This document shows positions 45,379-54,274 of a DNA stretch of 64,000 nt, in pieces. Source of the DNA: Pontibaca methylaminivorans (lineage in GTDB: Bacteria > Pseudomonadota > Alphaproteobacteria > Rhodobacterales > Rhodobacteraceae); contig NZ_FTPS01000001.1 of NCBI RefSeq assembly GCF_900156525.1, positions 2,232,001-2,296,000 of the forward strand, read 5' to 3'. The position numbers were made by a program, and so were the translations under genes. The notes below the pieces were generated by a model that made no database searches, was not told the origin of the DNA, and worked only from the letters and a program-made list of their open reading frames with translations. Each line of letters begins with the position of its first letter. Position 1 is the stretch's first letter.

Positions 45379-46176
45379 CTAGCGGAACGGGCGGTCGATC
45401 TGCAGCAGGTGGCGGTGAAACGGCAGCAGCGCCGCCCGCGTGACATAGCCGGCCGCGCGCGCCGCCTGCATGACCGCTGCGCGATTGCGCCCCAGATGTT
45501 CGTAAACCAGCCGCGTCGTCCGCAGTTCGGCCGGGCTTTCGCGCGTGGGGCGGGCGGTATAGCCCAGCCAGAAGTTGTTCTCGAACGAGGCCACCCGCGC
45601 CAGATGGATGAACGAGGTCGTCATGCCGTTGCGCCGCGAGACCAGCGCCGCGATCCCGTCTTCCTGCCGCATCACGAGGCCGCGGAATTCACGCGCCGGC
45701 CCCATCGGGCGCAGCCCCTGTTCGCGCAGCGCCTCGCGCGGCTCGTAGCCCCGCAGGTAGCAGGTGCCGGCGCTGCGAAAGACCAGCACGAGCCCGACGA
45801 GGAACTGGTCCGGCCGCGCCGGATGCTGCCGCGAGAACCGGTAAAGCCCGCTCGGGAAGGTTTCCTCGTCCACGTCTCCAAGCGAGGGGCCGATGAAATC
45901 GGACAGGACCGGCCCGTTCAGAACCGGCTCGCGACGCTGCCCGTGGTCGAGCGGCTCCAGCAGCACGCGGGCATCGACTCCGAAGGTGGTGCAGATCCGG
46001 TGCAGCACATCGGGGCGCGGAAAGCTCTCGCCGTTCAGGAAGCGGTTTATCTGGGTGCGATTCAGGCCGAGTTCGCGCGCCTGTTCCGATATGGATCCGC
46101 GCGCGCGGATCAGTGTCCGAAGATTGTTGCCGAAAACAGATCGCAACTGCACCGGCGACTGAGCGGTCTTAACCAT
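45379..46176 (-). CDS. XRE-family transcriptional regulator
   Basis: A 265-residue protein with an N-terminal helix-turn-helix (LRTLIRARGSISEQARELGLNRTQINRFLNG, in parts, near residues 20-55) and an uncharacterised C-terminal domain of about 190 residues (FPSGLYRFSRQHP, LVFRSAGTCYLRGYEPREAL, MTTSFIHLARVASFENNFWLGY). The C-terminal part may bind a ligand or partner. The ATG at 46176 follows AAGGGC. A promoter with two dyads just downstream of the -10 precedes the gene, which strongly suggests self-repression. Confidence 0.82.
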   Translation of the reverse strand: MVKTAQSPVQLRSVFGNNLRTLIRARGSISEQARELGLNRTQINRFLNGESFPRPDVLHRICTTFGVDARVLLEPLDHGQRREPVLNGPVLSDFIGPSLGDVDEETFPSGLYRFSRQHPARPDQFLVGLVLVFRSAGTCYLRGYEPREALREQGLRPMGPAREFRGLVMRQEDGIAALVSRRNGMTTSFIHLARVASFENNFWLGYTARPTRESPAELRTTRLVYEHLGRNRAAVMQAARAAGYVTRAALLPFHRHLLQIDRPFR

Positions 46177-46260
46177 ACACGAGCCCTTACCCGCCGCGTC
46201 AGAGGCGGCAAGATTCAACCACACCGGCCCGCTCCGAACGACTCCCACCCCCGGCAGCGA

Positions 46261-46293
46261 CACGATTCCGTGACAGGCTGACACGAAATCGTG
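46261..46293. promoter_or_regulatory. Twin-dyad operator upstream of the XRE regulator
   Basis: CACGATTCCGTG (46261-46272) and CACGAAATCGTG (46282-46293) are two 12-base dyads with a CACG/CGTG core. They are inverted copies of each other at 11 of 12 positions. Their centres are exactly 21 bases apart, two helical turns, as expected for two repressor dimers on one face of DNA. They lie just downstream of the -10 of the regulator promoter. Confidence 0.75.
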
Positions 46294-46297
46294 ATAA

Positions 46298-46325
46298 ATT
46301 TTAGCGGATTCGGCACAAGATACAA
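46298..46325 (-). promoter_or_regulatory. Promoter of the XRE regulator gene
   Basis: Minus strand TTGTAT (46320-46325) and TAAAAT (46298-46303) with 16-base spacing. The transcript would start inside the downstream twin-dyad operator. Confidence 0.6.
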
Positions 46326-46402
46326 TCCATCGAACCGGAATAATCCATGACAGAGCTGGTCCGAAAGCCGAGAACCGGTGAAAACAACGAAATGGTGCGG
46401 AA

Positions 46403-46741
46403 ATGGATGGTGTGGTTCTGTGGCGTGACCGTGAAAGGGGCAAGGCGGTGATCTGGTGTTCGGATCACGGCGACCTGGCGTTCTGCCGCGACGGCGATGG
46501 CGATGGCGGAGAGCAGTTCCGTTTCGGACCGGGCGATCTGGTGGAATTCGATCTGGCGATCGAACAAAGCCTGCGCTGGGCCCGTAATCCCCGCCTGATG
46601 GTGTCGGGGGCCTTTTCCGATCTGGCGCAGCAGTTGCTTTCCCTGATCGGAATGGGGCCGCAACCGGGCATGGCCCCGCGCGCCTCGGCCGAGATCCTGC
46701 CGTTCTGCTCCCGGGTGGAGACCTGTCCGACCGGCATGTGA
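46403..46741 (+). CDS. Hypothetical protein, divergent from the XRE regulator
   Basis: A 112-residue acidic protein with a compact mixed alpha/beta look (AVIWCSDHGDLAFCRDG, GDLVEFDLAIEQSLRWARNPRLM). It has no signal peptide or membrane span and four cysteines. I do not recognise the family. It is divergent from the XRE regulator; the shared 226-base region holds the twin-dyad operator, so it may be a second target. The ribosome site is weak, but coding is supported by the good frame and by the absence of a better gene here. Confidence 0.65.
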   Translation: MDGVVLWRDRERGKAVIWCSDHGDLAFCRDGDGDGGEQFRFGPGDLVEFDLAIEQSLRWARNPRLMVSGAFSDLAQQLLSLIGMGPQPGMAPRASAEILPFCSRVETCPTGM

Positions 46742-46844
46742 CAGCACCCCGACTGTAACGCCCCCGGCGGCCGGGATGCGGAGGGCGCAGGCCGCGCCGG
46801 TGCGGACCTTCCCGGGGTCGGCCGCGGGTTTTGCGGTGCGCGCC

Positions 46845-47405
46845 TTACTGCCCGCGTAGCAGCGCGGCGATCCCGGTGCGCGCGATTTCGGTCAGCCCGA
46901 GCGGGCGCATGAGATCGGCGAAGGCGTCGATCTTTTCCGGCGTGCCCGTGATCTCGAAGATGAAGCTCCCGAGCGTGGTGTCCACCACATTGGCGCGGAA
47001 GATATCCGCAAGGCGCAGCGCCTCGACCCGTTCCTTGCCCTCGCCCACCACCTTGATGATGGCAAGCTCGCGCTCGACTGCGTTGCCCTCGACCGTCAGG
47101 TCATGCACCTCGTGCACGGGAATGATCCGCCCGAGTTGCGCCTTGATGTGTTCGATCACCTGCGGGGTTCCGGTGGTGACGATGGTGATGCGCGACAGGT
47201 GGCCGGTGTGATCGACCTCGGCCACGGTCAGGCTTTCGATGTTGTAGCCCCGTCCCGAGAACAGCCCGATCACCCGTGCCAGCACGCCGGGCTCGTTCTC
47301 GACCAGCACCGCCAGCGTGTGACGCTCGTCCACGTCCGAAAACGTCGGGCGCAGGTTGTAGGCAGAGTGCCGCGAGGCACCTTTCTTGATATGCAGGGCT
47401 GACAT
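46845..47405 (-). CDS. ilvH: Acetolactate synthase small (regulatory) subunit
   Basis: A 186-residue regulatory subunit that gives valine feedback to acetolactate synthase. The N-terminal ACT domain is HTLAVLVENEPGVLARVIGLFSGRGYNIESL (in parts); the C-terminal domain is IIKVVGEGKERVEALRLADIFRANVVD. It lies 55 bases after the large-subunit gene and shares its leader attenuator. Confidence 0.95.
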   Translation of the reverse strand: MSALHIKKGASRHSAYNLRPTFSDVDERHTLAVLVENEPGVLARVIGLFSGRGYNIESLTVAEVDHTGHLSRITIVTTGTPQVIEHIKAQLGRIIPVHEVHDLTVEGNAVERELAIIKVVGEGKERVEALRLADIFRANVVDTTLGSFIFEITGTPEKIDAFADLMRPLGLTEIARTGIAALLRGQ

Positions 47406-47460
47406 GTCGTGCCTTTCCTATGGGTCGTCGTCGTGCGGGCGGGCGTCTTGCGGGCCTTGC

Positions 47461-49212
47461 CTAGACCAGAACCGCGCCATCGGCGCCGATCGCGCCTTCG
47501 GTCTTTGCCTCGCCAAGCAGCATTTCGTTATGCGCCTTGCCGCTCGGGATCATGGGGAAGCAGTTTTCATGACGTTCGACCAGGCAGTCGAAGACCACCG
47601 GCCCGTCGTAGTTTATCATCTCCATGATCGCATCGTCGAGATCGGCCGGATCCGAGCAATGGATGCCCTTGGCTCCGAACGCCTCGGCCAGCTTGACGAA
47701 ATCGGGCAGCGCCTCGGACCAGCTTTGCGAATAGCGCCCGCCATGCAGCAATTCCTGCCACTGGCGCACCATGCCGAGGCGTTCGTTGTTGAGGATGAAC
47801 TGCTTGACCGGCAGGCGATACTGCACCGCGGTGCCCATCTCCTGCATGTTCATGAGCCAGGATGCCTCGCCCGCGACATTGATCACCAGCGCATCGGAAT
47901 GGGCCATCTGCACCCCGACCGACGCCGGCAGCCCGTATCCCATGGTGCCGAGCCCGCCGCTGGTCATCCAGTGGTTGGGCTCGTCGAAATGCAGATACTG
48001 CGCGGCCCACATCTGGTGCTGGCCCACATCGGTGCAGATGTAGCGTTCGCGCCCCTTGGTCAGCGCCTCGAGCCGCTGCAGCGCATACTGCGGCTTGATG
48101 GTCTTTTCGCTCGGGGTGAAGGACAGGCAATCGACCTTGCGCCACTCGTTGATCTGTTCGTGCCAGGCGGCGACGGCGGGCGCATCGGTGCGGGCGCCGC
48201 GCGCGGTCCAGATCCGCAGCAGATCCTTCAGCACGCTGGCCACATCGCCGACGATCGGAATGTCGGTCTTGATCACCTTGTTGATCGAGCTCGGGTCGAT
48301 GTCGATATGCGCCTTGACCGATTTCGGACTGAACGCGTCGAGCCGCCCCGTGATCCGGTCATCGAACCGCGCGCCGATGTTGATCATCAGGTCGCAGCCG
48401 TGCATGGCGAGGTTGGCCTCGTAAAGCCCGTGCATGCCGAGCATGCCGAGCCAGTTGCTGCCGCTGGCCGGATAGGCGCCAAGCCCCATCAGGGTCGAGG
48501 TGACGGGAAAGCCGGTCGCGTCCACCAGTTCGCGCAGCAGCCGGCAGGCTTCGGGGCCCGAGTTGATCACGCCGCCGCCGGTATAGAACACCGGGCGTTT
48601 CGCCGTCTCCATCGCTGCGGCAAGTTCGGCGATGATATCCGGGTCGGCGCTGGTCTGGGGCGCATAATGGCTGCTGACCGACTGGCGCGGCGTATAGACG
48701 TCGGTCGCGAACTGCACATCCTTCGGGATGTCGATCAGCACCGGCCCCGGCCGCCCCGTGGTGGCGACGTGGAACGCCTCGTGGATGATCTGGGGCAGGC
48801 GGGCGGTATCCTTCACCAGCCAGTTGTGCTTGGTGCAGGCGCGGGTGATGCCGATGGTATCGGCCTCCTGAAACGCGTCCGAGCCGATCATGAAGGTCGG
48901 CACCTGCCCGGTCAGCACGACGATCGGCGTGCTGTCGAGCAGCGCGTTGGTGAGCCCGGTCACTGCGTTGGTCGCCCCGGGGCCCGAGGTGACCAGCACG
49001 ACGCCGGGCTTGCCGCTTGCACGGGCATAGCCTTCGGCCGCATGCACGGCCCCCTGTTCGTGGCGCACGAGCACATGGCGGATGTCGTTCTGAAGGAAGA
49101 TCTCGTCATAGATCGGCAATACGGCGCCGCCCGGATAGCCGAATATCGTGTCCACGCCCTGTTCCTTCAGCGCCTGGACCACCATTTTTGCTCCGGTCAT
49201 CTCACGTGTCAT
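47461..49212 (-). CDS. ilvI: Acetolactate synthase large (catalytic) subunit
   Basis: A 583-residue TPP/FAD enzyme making acetolactate or acetohydroxybutyrate for valine, leucine and isoleucine. Seen: FGYPGGAVLPIYDEIF, VLVRHEQGAVHAAEGYARA with the TPP-activating Glu, LVTSGPGATNAVTGLTNAL, and the TPP-Mg region NVAGEASWLMNMQE...FILNN, which has GEA where most enzymes have GDG or GDA. Upstream lies a valine-rich leader peptide and terminator, so expression is predicted to rise when charged tRNA-Val is scarce. The stop is at the complement of 47461-47463. Confidence 0.95.
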   Translation of the reverse strand: MTREMTGAKMVVQALKEQGVDTIFGYPGGAVLPIYDEIFLQNDIRHVLVRHEQGAVHAAEGYARASGKPGVVLVTSGPGATNAVTGLTNALLDSTPIVVLTGQVPTFMIGSDAFQEADTIGITRACTKHNWLVKDTARLPQIIHEAFHVATTGRPGPVLIDIPKDVQFATDVYTPRQSVSSHYAPQTSADPDIIAELAAAMETAKRPVFYTGGGVINSGPEACRLLRELVDATGFPVTSTLMGLGAYPASGSNWLGMLGMHGLYEANLAMHGCDLMINIGARFDDRITGRLDAFSPKSVKAHIDIDPSSINKVIKTDIPIVGDVASVLKDLLRIWTARGARTDAPAVAAWHEQINEWRKVDCLSFTPSEKTIKPQYALQRLEALTKGRERYICTDVGQHQMWAAQYLHFDEPNHWMTSGGLGTMGYGLPASVGVQMAHSDALVINVAGEASWLMNMQEMGTAVQYRLPVKQFILNNERLGMVRQWQELLHGGRYSQSWSEALPDFVKLAEAFGAKGIHCSDPADLDDAIMEMINYDGPVVFDCLVERHENCFPMIPSGKAHNEMLLGEAKTEGAIGADGAVLV

Positions 49213-49248
49213 CTGCTAGCTCCATCCGAGACATCGCCGTATACGCAT

Positions 49249-49282
49249 AAAAAAGCCCCCGAGGATTTCGGAGGCGCATGGG
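49249..49282 (-). terminator. Attenuator terminator of the ilvIH leader (with overlapping antiterminator arm)
   Basis: On the ilv RNA, CCTCCGA (49274-49268) and TCGGGGG (49262-49256) form a 7-bp stem with a 5-base loop, followed by six U (49254-49249), a true intrinsic terminator 36 bases before the ilvI start. The arm CCCATGCGCC (49282-49273) can instead pair over 10 bp with GGTGCATGGG (49318-49309) at the end of the leader peptide and overlaps the terminator stem, so it is the antiterminator. Confidence 0.88.
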
Positions 49283-49301
49283 GTCTGAATATGGCAATCC
49301 G

Positions 49302-49352
49302 TTACCGGCCCATGCACCTGCTTCCTGCTACTACTACCACCGAGGTGATCAT
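49302..49352 (-). CDS. ilv leader peptide, 16 residues, valine-rich
   Basis: The frame encodes MITSVVVVAGSRCMGR then stop: four valine codons in a row after an isoleucine codon. GGAG lies about 10 bases before the ATG. Stalling at the valine codons would leave the downstream GGTGCATGGG free to form the antiterminator. This is the classic sensor part of transcription attenuation for branched-chain amino-acid genes. Confidence 0.88.
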   Translation of the reverse strand: MITSVVVVAGSRCMGR

Positions 49353-49382
49353 GACTAGGGGACTCCGTGATGCTGGCCGAAG

Positions 49383-49409
49383 ATTATGAGCCCGGGCAAC
49401 AAGGGTCAA
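49383..49409 (-). promoter_or_regulatory. Promoter of the ilv leader
   Basis: Minus strand TTGACC (49404-49409) and CATAAT (49383-49388), 15 bases apart. The spacing is short, but both boxes are good. The transcript would start about 24 bases before the leader peptide ATG. Confidence 0.5.
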
Positions 49410-49496
49410 CCGTCAATCGCCGGTTTGTGACCTGCGGTCGCGGATGATGCCCCGTCCCGCGCCGGCGGTCCGCCGCACCGGGATCGGGGGCGGCGT

Positions 49497-50318
49497 TCAG
49501 GCGTCCTTGTGCCGTGCGGGACGCTGGATACAGGCGACCTGTTCGGCGATCGGCGTCGCCGGGGGTGATTGCGTGTCGGCGCCGCATTGCCCGCTGTCGC
49601 CAAGCGCCGCCCAGGTGCCGTTGCGATAGACCTCGAGCCCCGAAAAGCGGGCCTTGTATCCCATCTTCGGACTGCCCGGCACCCAGTAGCCGAGATAGAC
49701 ATAGGGCAGCCCCGCCTCGCGCGCGATCTCCACATGATCAAGGATCATGTAGGTGCCGAGCGAGGCATTCGGCCGGTCCGGGGCATAGAAGGAATAGACC
49801 ATGCTGAGCCCGTCCTCGAGAATGTCGGTCAGGCAGACCCCGACCAGTTCGTCGCGCTCACCGGGGTCGCAATATTCGATCAGGCGGCTGCGGATCGGGG
49901 TTTCCTCGACCATGGCCGCGAATTCGAACACGTCCATATCCGCCATGCCGCCATCCGCATGGCGCGCCTTCAGGTAATCGCCGAAAAGCGCGTATTGCTC
50001 GTCGGTCGCCCAGGAGGATTTCACCCGCCGTGTCAGTGCGGCATTGCGCCGCGAGGTGCGGCGCTGGCTCTTGTCCGCGCGGAAGGCCGCGACGTTGATC
50101 CGCGCCGACATGCAGGCCGCGCAATCGGCGCAGGCGGGGCGGTACAGCACGTTCTGGGAGCGTCGGAACCCCTGCTGCGACAGGCAGTCGTTCAGTTGCG
50201 CCGCATCCTCGCCCTGAAGCGCGGTGAACAGCTTGCGCTCCATCCGGCCCTCCAGATAGGGGCAGGGCTGGGGCGCCGTCACATAGAATTGTGGCGCGAT
50301 CGGAAGTGTATGACGCAT
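49497..50318 (-). CDS. bpt: Arginyl/leucyl-tRNA--protein transferase
   Basis: A 273-residue member of the Ate1/Bpt family that adds an amino acid to protein N-termini, marking them for ClpS/ClpAP degradation (N-degron pathway). Seen: the N-terminal cysteine cluster [36 protein letters not shown] (in parts) and the acyl-tRNA GNAT-like region [18 protein letters not shown]. Bacterial enzymes of this type use leucine on Asp/Glu N-termini. It lies downstream of the RDD and metG genes on the same strand. The ATG at 50318 matches the family N-terminus. Confidence 0.93.
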   Translation of the reverse strand: MRHTLPIAPQFYVTAPQPCPYLEGRMERKLFTALQGEDAAQLNDCLSQQGFRRSQNVLYRPACADCAACMSARINVAAFRADKSQRRTSRRNAALTRRVKSSWATDEQYALFGDYLKARHADGGMADMDVFEFAAMVEETPIRSRLIEYCDPGERDELVGVCLTDILEDGLSMVYSFYAPDRPNASLGTYMILDHVEIAREAGLPYVYLGYWVPGSPKMGYKARFSGLEVYRNGTWAALGDSGQCGADTQSPPATPIAEQVACIQRPARHKDA

Positions 50319-50442
50319 CTCGTGGTCCCCGAAACGATCCCGGCGGATCCGGGCGATCTTAACAATCGTTGACGGACGGGCCAACCGGATTCGCGACCCT
50401 TCGGGCGACCGCCCGTGCCGTGACCGGCCGGCTCCGGCCCGC

Positions 50443-50886
50443 CTAAAGCCCGGGATCGCGGCGCCGGTTCAGTGCCGTGGTGCCGAGGATCCGGTCCGTC
50501 AGCCCCTGCTTGCGGGCGCTGCCCAGCATCAGCACGACCGAGATCACCTGCAGCACCGGCAGCGCGATCGAGATCATGTAGCCGAGCGTATGCGCCACCG
50601 CCTGCCCCGGGCTCAGGGGGCCGTCATCGGCATTGCGCAATTCGATCCCGGTGAACCGCATCCCCCAGGTGGCCGAGCCCCCCGCGATGGTCAGGGAACG
50701 GTAGCAGAAGCTCACGATCATCCACAGCACCGGCCAGAAGAAGGCGCCGATGAACAATGTCATCACTACGGCAAGCGCCGAAAGCACGAGGATGATCGCA
50801 AGGTCGATCAGCCAGGCGATCAGCCGCCGTCCGTTCACGCCGGTGTAAAGCTGCGGCTCGAGGTCGGGATCGGGCAGGGTGGGCAT
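50443..50886 (-). CDS. RDD-family membrane protein
   Basis: A 147-residue protein with three to four membrane spans. The RDD pattern is present: [20 protein letters not shown], then [24 protein letters not shown] and the closing [15 protein letters not shown] proteins are of uncertain role; some take part in ion exchange. It lies 72 bases downstream of metG and upstream of bpt on the same strand. Confidence 0.87.
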   Translation of the reverse strand: MPTLPDPDLEPQLYTGVNGRRLIAWLIDLAIILVLSALAVVMTLFIGAFFWPVLWMIVSFCYRSLTIAGGSATWGMRFTGIELRNADDGPLSPGQAVAHTLGYMISIALPVLQVISVVLMLGSARKQGLTDRILGTTALNRRRDPGL

Positions 50887-50958
50887 CGCGGGCCTTTCGA
50901 TAGCGGATCTGGCAGGGTCCGCTGTCAGATGGGCAGCGCGGGCGCGAAATCAATCGCG

Positions 50959-52668
50959 CTAGTCGCGGCGCCCGGAAAACCGGGCCTGCCAGTCTTCGCG
51001 CTGCTCGTCGGTGATCTTGGCGAAAAGCGGCTCGGGCACGGTGAAGGCATGTCCCGGCGCCAGGGTGTCGAGCGCGCCCGCCACATCGTCGGGCCAGCCC
51101 CTGTCGTCGCATCCGAGCGCCGCGAGGATCCGCTCGGCCGCATCGGGAATGAACGGGGCCGAGAGCACGGCGTAAAGCCGCATGAGGTTCAGGCCAAGGC
51201 GCACCTGCATCGCGGCGCGGGCGGGATCTTCCTTGAATACGGCCCAGGGGGCGGCGGATTGCAGATATTCGTTGCCCGCAACCCAGATCGCCCGCAGCTC
51301 CGCCGCGGATTTGCGCACTTCCATCGCCTCCATCTGCCGCTCATAGGCGCGGATCCGGGTGGTGAGGCTTTCGGCCAGCGCCTGTTCGGCCTCGCCCCAT
51401 GCCCCGCCTTCGGGGATCGTCTCGCCAAAGCGCGAGCGGCAGAACTTGGTCACGCGGCTGACGAAATTGCCGAGTACATCGGCCAGATCCTTGTTTGCGG
51501 AGACCTGGAAGTTTTCCCAGGTGAATTCGGAATCGCTCCCTTCCGGCGCATGGCTCAGCAGCCACCAGCGCCAGTAGTCGGCCGGCAGGATCTCGAGCGC
51601 CTGATCCTGGAACACGCCGCGCCCCTGGCTGGTCGAGAACTGGCCGCCGTCGAAATTCAGGTAGTTGAAGGATTTGAGGTGATCCACCAGCTTCCACGGC
51701 TCGCCCGAGCCGATCAGCGTCGCCGGGAAGGACAGCGTGTGAAAGGGCACGTTGTCCTTGCCCATGAACTGGACATAGCGCACGTCATCGGCGCCCCTGT
51801 CGGTGCGCCACCAGCGTTCCCAGTCGTTCCCGGTCGCCTCGGCCCATTCGGCGGCGCAGCCGATATATTCGATCGGCGCATCGAACCAGACATAGAAGAC
51901 CTTGCCCTCCATCCCCGGCCAGTCCCTGTCGCCGCGTTTCACCGGAATGCCCCAGTCGAGGTCGCGGGTGATGCCCCGATCCTGCAGCCCGTCGCCGTCA
52001 TGGAGCCATTTCTTCGCGATCGAAGTGGTCAGCAGCGGCCAGTCGGTCTTGGAATCGATCCAGCGGTCGAGCTCGTCCCGCAGGGCCGACTGGCGCAGGT
52101 AAAGGTGCTTGGTCTCGCGCACCTCGAGGTCGGTGCTGCCGGAAATCGCGCTGCGCGGGTCGATCAGGTCCACCGGATCAAGCTGCTTCGTGCAGTTTTC
52201 GCACTGGTCGCCGCGCGCGTTTTCATAGCCGCAGTTCGGGCAGGTGCCGACGATATAGCGGTCGGGCAGGAACCGCCCGTCGGCGCGGGAATAGACCTGC
52301 CGTTCGCTCACTTCGCGGATATAGCCGTTATCGGCGAGCCGGCCCGCGAAATGCTGCGTCAGCCGGTGGTTCTGCGGGCTCGAGGAGCGGCCGAAATGGT
52401 CGAAGGACAGCCCGAAGCGGCGCGCGATGTCCTCCTGCACCCCGTGCATGCGCCGGCAGTAGTCGGCGACCGGCTCTCCCGCCTTGGCCGCGGCAAGCTC
52501 TGCCGGTGTGCCGTGTTCGTCGGTGGCGCAGAGGAACAGCACCTCATGGCCGCGGCCGCGCATGTAGCGGGCATAAAGGTCGGCCGGAAGCTGGCTGCCG
52601 ACAAGGTTCCCGAGGTGCTTGATTCCATTGATATAGGGAAGAGCCGAAGTGATCAGTATCCGTGCCAT
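50959..52668 (-). CDS. metG: Methionyl-tRNA synthetase
   Basis: A 569-residue class I synthetase charging tRNA-Met. The HIGH-type motif is [18 protein letters not shown] zinc knuckle lies in [17 protein letters not shown]. The KMSKS equivalent is [11 protein letters not shown], the usual form in this branch. An anticodon-binding helical domain follows. There is no C-terminal tRNA-binding extension. The ATG at 52668 gives the standard start, with GGAAAGG about 10 bases upstream; the frame stays open further upstream into unrelated sequence. Confidence 0.95.
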   Translation of the reverse strand: MARILITSALPYINGIKHLGNLVGSQLPADLYARYMRGRGHEVLFLCATDEHGTPAELAAAKAGEPVADYCRRMHGVQEDIARRFGLSFDHFGRSSSPQNHRLTQHFAGRLADNGYIREVSERQVYSRADGRFLPDRYIVGTCPNCGYENARGDQCENCTKQLDPVDLIDPRSAISGSTDLEVRETKHLYLRQSALRDELDRWIDSKTDWPLLTTSIAKKWLHDGDGLQDRGITRDLDWGIPVKRGDRDWPGMEGKVFYVWFDAPIEYIGCAAEWAEATGNDWERWWRTDRGADDVRYVQFMGKDNVPFHTLSFPATLIGSGEPWKLVDHLKSFNYLNFDGGQFSTSQGRGVFQDQALEILPADYWRWWLLSHAPEGSDSEFTWENFQVSANKDLADVLGNFVSRVTKFCRSRFGETIPEGGAWGEAEQALAESLTTRIRAYERQMEAMEVRKSAAELRAIWVAGNEYLQSAAPWAVFKEDPARAAMQVRLGLNLMRLYAVLSAPFIPDAAERILAALGCDDRGWPDDVAGALDTLAPGHAFTVPEPLFAKITDEQREDWQARFSGRRD

Positions 52669-52861
52669 GCGCGAGGCCCTTTCCGTGATTGCCGCTGCCT
52701 GCCTCTTAGCGCAGGCGCGGCAGGGCGTCACCCCCTTCCGCCCTGCCGTCAGGGGGCTGGCCGGTGCGCTGCCCTTGCACGGAAATTTTCGCGCGGATCT
52801 ATGGCGTTCCGCGCCTTGCCGCGCCATGCTGTCGCCGAAGTTGCAAGGAACGAGGTGAGAG

Positions 52862-53779
52862 ATGCCGCTGAACATGAACCGGGAGGTCTTCATCACCTGC
52901 GCGGTGACCGGATCGGGGGGAACGCAGGACCGCAGCCCCCATGTGCCGCGCAGTCCCGAACAGATCGCACAAAGCGCCATCGCGGCGGCCAAGGCGGGCG
53001 CGGCGGTGGTGCACTGCCATGTGCGCGACCCCGAGACCGGCGCCCCGAGCCGCGATCCCGCGCTTTACCGCGAAGTGACCGAACGCATCCGGGAGTCCGA
53101 CACCGACGTGGTGCTGAACCTGACCGCCGGGATGGGCGGCGACATGGTCTTCGGCGGGCCGGAACATCCGCTGCCGCTGAACGAGGAGGGCACCGACATG
53201 ATCGGCGCCACCGCGCGCATGGAGCATGTGGCGCAATGCCTGCCCGAGATTTGCACGCTCGACTGCGGCACGATGAACTTTGCCGAGGCCGATTACGTCA
53301 TGACCAACACGCCCGGCATGCTGCAGGCCATGGGGCGCATGATGACCGAACTCGGCGTCAAGCCGGAGATCGAGGCCTTCGACACCGGGCATCTCTGGTA
53401 TGCGCGCCAGCTGGTCGAGGATGGCGTGCTCGAGGCGCCGGCGCTGGTGCAGCTCTGCATGGGGGTGCCGTGGGGCGCGCCGAACGACCTCAACACCTTC
53501 ATGGCGATGGTGAACAACATCCCGCAAGGGTGGAATTTCTCGGCGTTTTCCTTGGGCCGCAACCAGATGGCCTATGTCGCCGCCGCGGTTCTGGCCGGGG
53601 GCAATGTGCGCGTCGGGCTCGAGGACAATCTCTGGCTCGACAAGGGGGTTCTGGCCGAAAACTGGCAACTGGTGGAACGCGCCGTGACCATCATCGAGAA
53701 CATGGGCGCGCGGGTGATCGGGCCCGATGAGGTGCGCGAGCGCCTCGGGCTCACCAAACGGGCACCGACACCGCGGTGA
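52862..53779 (+). CDS. BKACE-family beta-keto acid cleavage enzyme, probably dehydrocarnitine:acetyl-CoA
   Basis: A 305-residue zinc TIM-barrel enzyme of the DUF849/BKACE family, which splits a beta-keto acid with acetyl-CoA into acetoacetate and an acyl-CoA. Seen: metal-binding [28 protein letters not shown], and [39 protein letters not shown]. With carnitine dehydrogenase/thioesterase two genes on, its substrate is most likely 3-dehydrocarnitine, giving betainyl-CoA. It overlaps the lipoprotein gene by 4 bases (GTGA), so the unit is co-translated. Confidence 0.9.
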   Translation: MPLNMNREVFITCAVTGSGGTQDRSPHVPRSPEQIAQSAIAAAKAGAAVVHCHVRDPETGAPSRDPALYREVTERIRESDTDVVLNLTAGMGGDMVFGGPEHPLPLNEEGTDMIGATARMEHVAQCLPEICTLDCGTMNFAEADYVMTNTPGMLQAMGRMMTELGVKPEIEAFDTGHLWYARQLVEDGVLEAPALVQLCMGVPWGAPNDLNTFMAMVNNIPQGWNFSAFSLGRNQMAYVAAAVLAGGNVRVGLEDNLWLDKGVLAENWQLVERAVTIIENMGARVIGPDEVRERLGLTKRAPTPR

Positions 53780-54255
53780 GGCGGCTTCTGCTGCTGGCGC
53801 TGGTCGCTCTTGCGGGCTGCTCGGCGCCGTTCGCGTCGCGCGGCTATCGCGACACGGGCGCACCGATCGGCGCGACCAGCCGGTTCGACGCCGCGCGCTT
53901 TGCCGGCACCTACCGGGTGGTTGCGGAATTCGCGCCCGACAACACCCGCGCCCTGCGCCGCACCCTGCGATTTGAGCAGGGGGACGGCGGCCTTGTCATG
54001 CGCGACGGGCTGCGCACCGTGCCGCTTGCGGTGGTCGGGCCCGGGCGGCTGCGCCCCGCGGGCGCGGGGACCGAACAGGACATCTGGGTGCTCTGGGGCG
54101 ATGCGGATGACCGCACCGCGGTTCTCGGCACGCCCTCGGGCGCTTTCGGCATGATCATCGAGCGTGGCAATGGTGCGGCGGACAGGATGCAGGCCGCGCG
54201 CGAGATACTCGAATGGTATGGCTATGACCTCGCGCATCTGGTCTGGTTGGAATGA
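53776..54255 (+). CDS. Lipocalin-like lipoprotein in the carnitine operon
   Basis: A 159-residue lipoprotein. The signal [15 protein letters not shown] has a lipobox (LAGC) with the lipid-bearing Cys at residue 15. The remainder ([43 protein letters not shown]) is a small beta-barrel-like domain resembling bacterial lipocalins (the GTYRVVAEF start resembles the lipocalin GxW motif). The GTG start overlaps the BKACE stop. Bacterial lipocalins bind lipophilic ligands at the envelope. A role in carnitine or acyl-carnitine handling is inferred only from position. Confidence 0.78.
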   Translation: MRRLLLLALVALAGCSAPFASRGYRDTGAPIGATSRFDAARFAGTYRVVAEFAPDNTRALRRTLRFEQGDGGLVMRDGLRTVPLAVVGPGRLRPAGAGTEQDIWVLWGDADDRTAVLGTPSGAFGMIIERGNGAADRMQAAREILEWYGYDLAHLVWLE

Positions 54256-54274
54256 CATTTCAGGAGGACGGACA

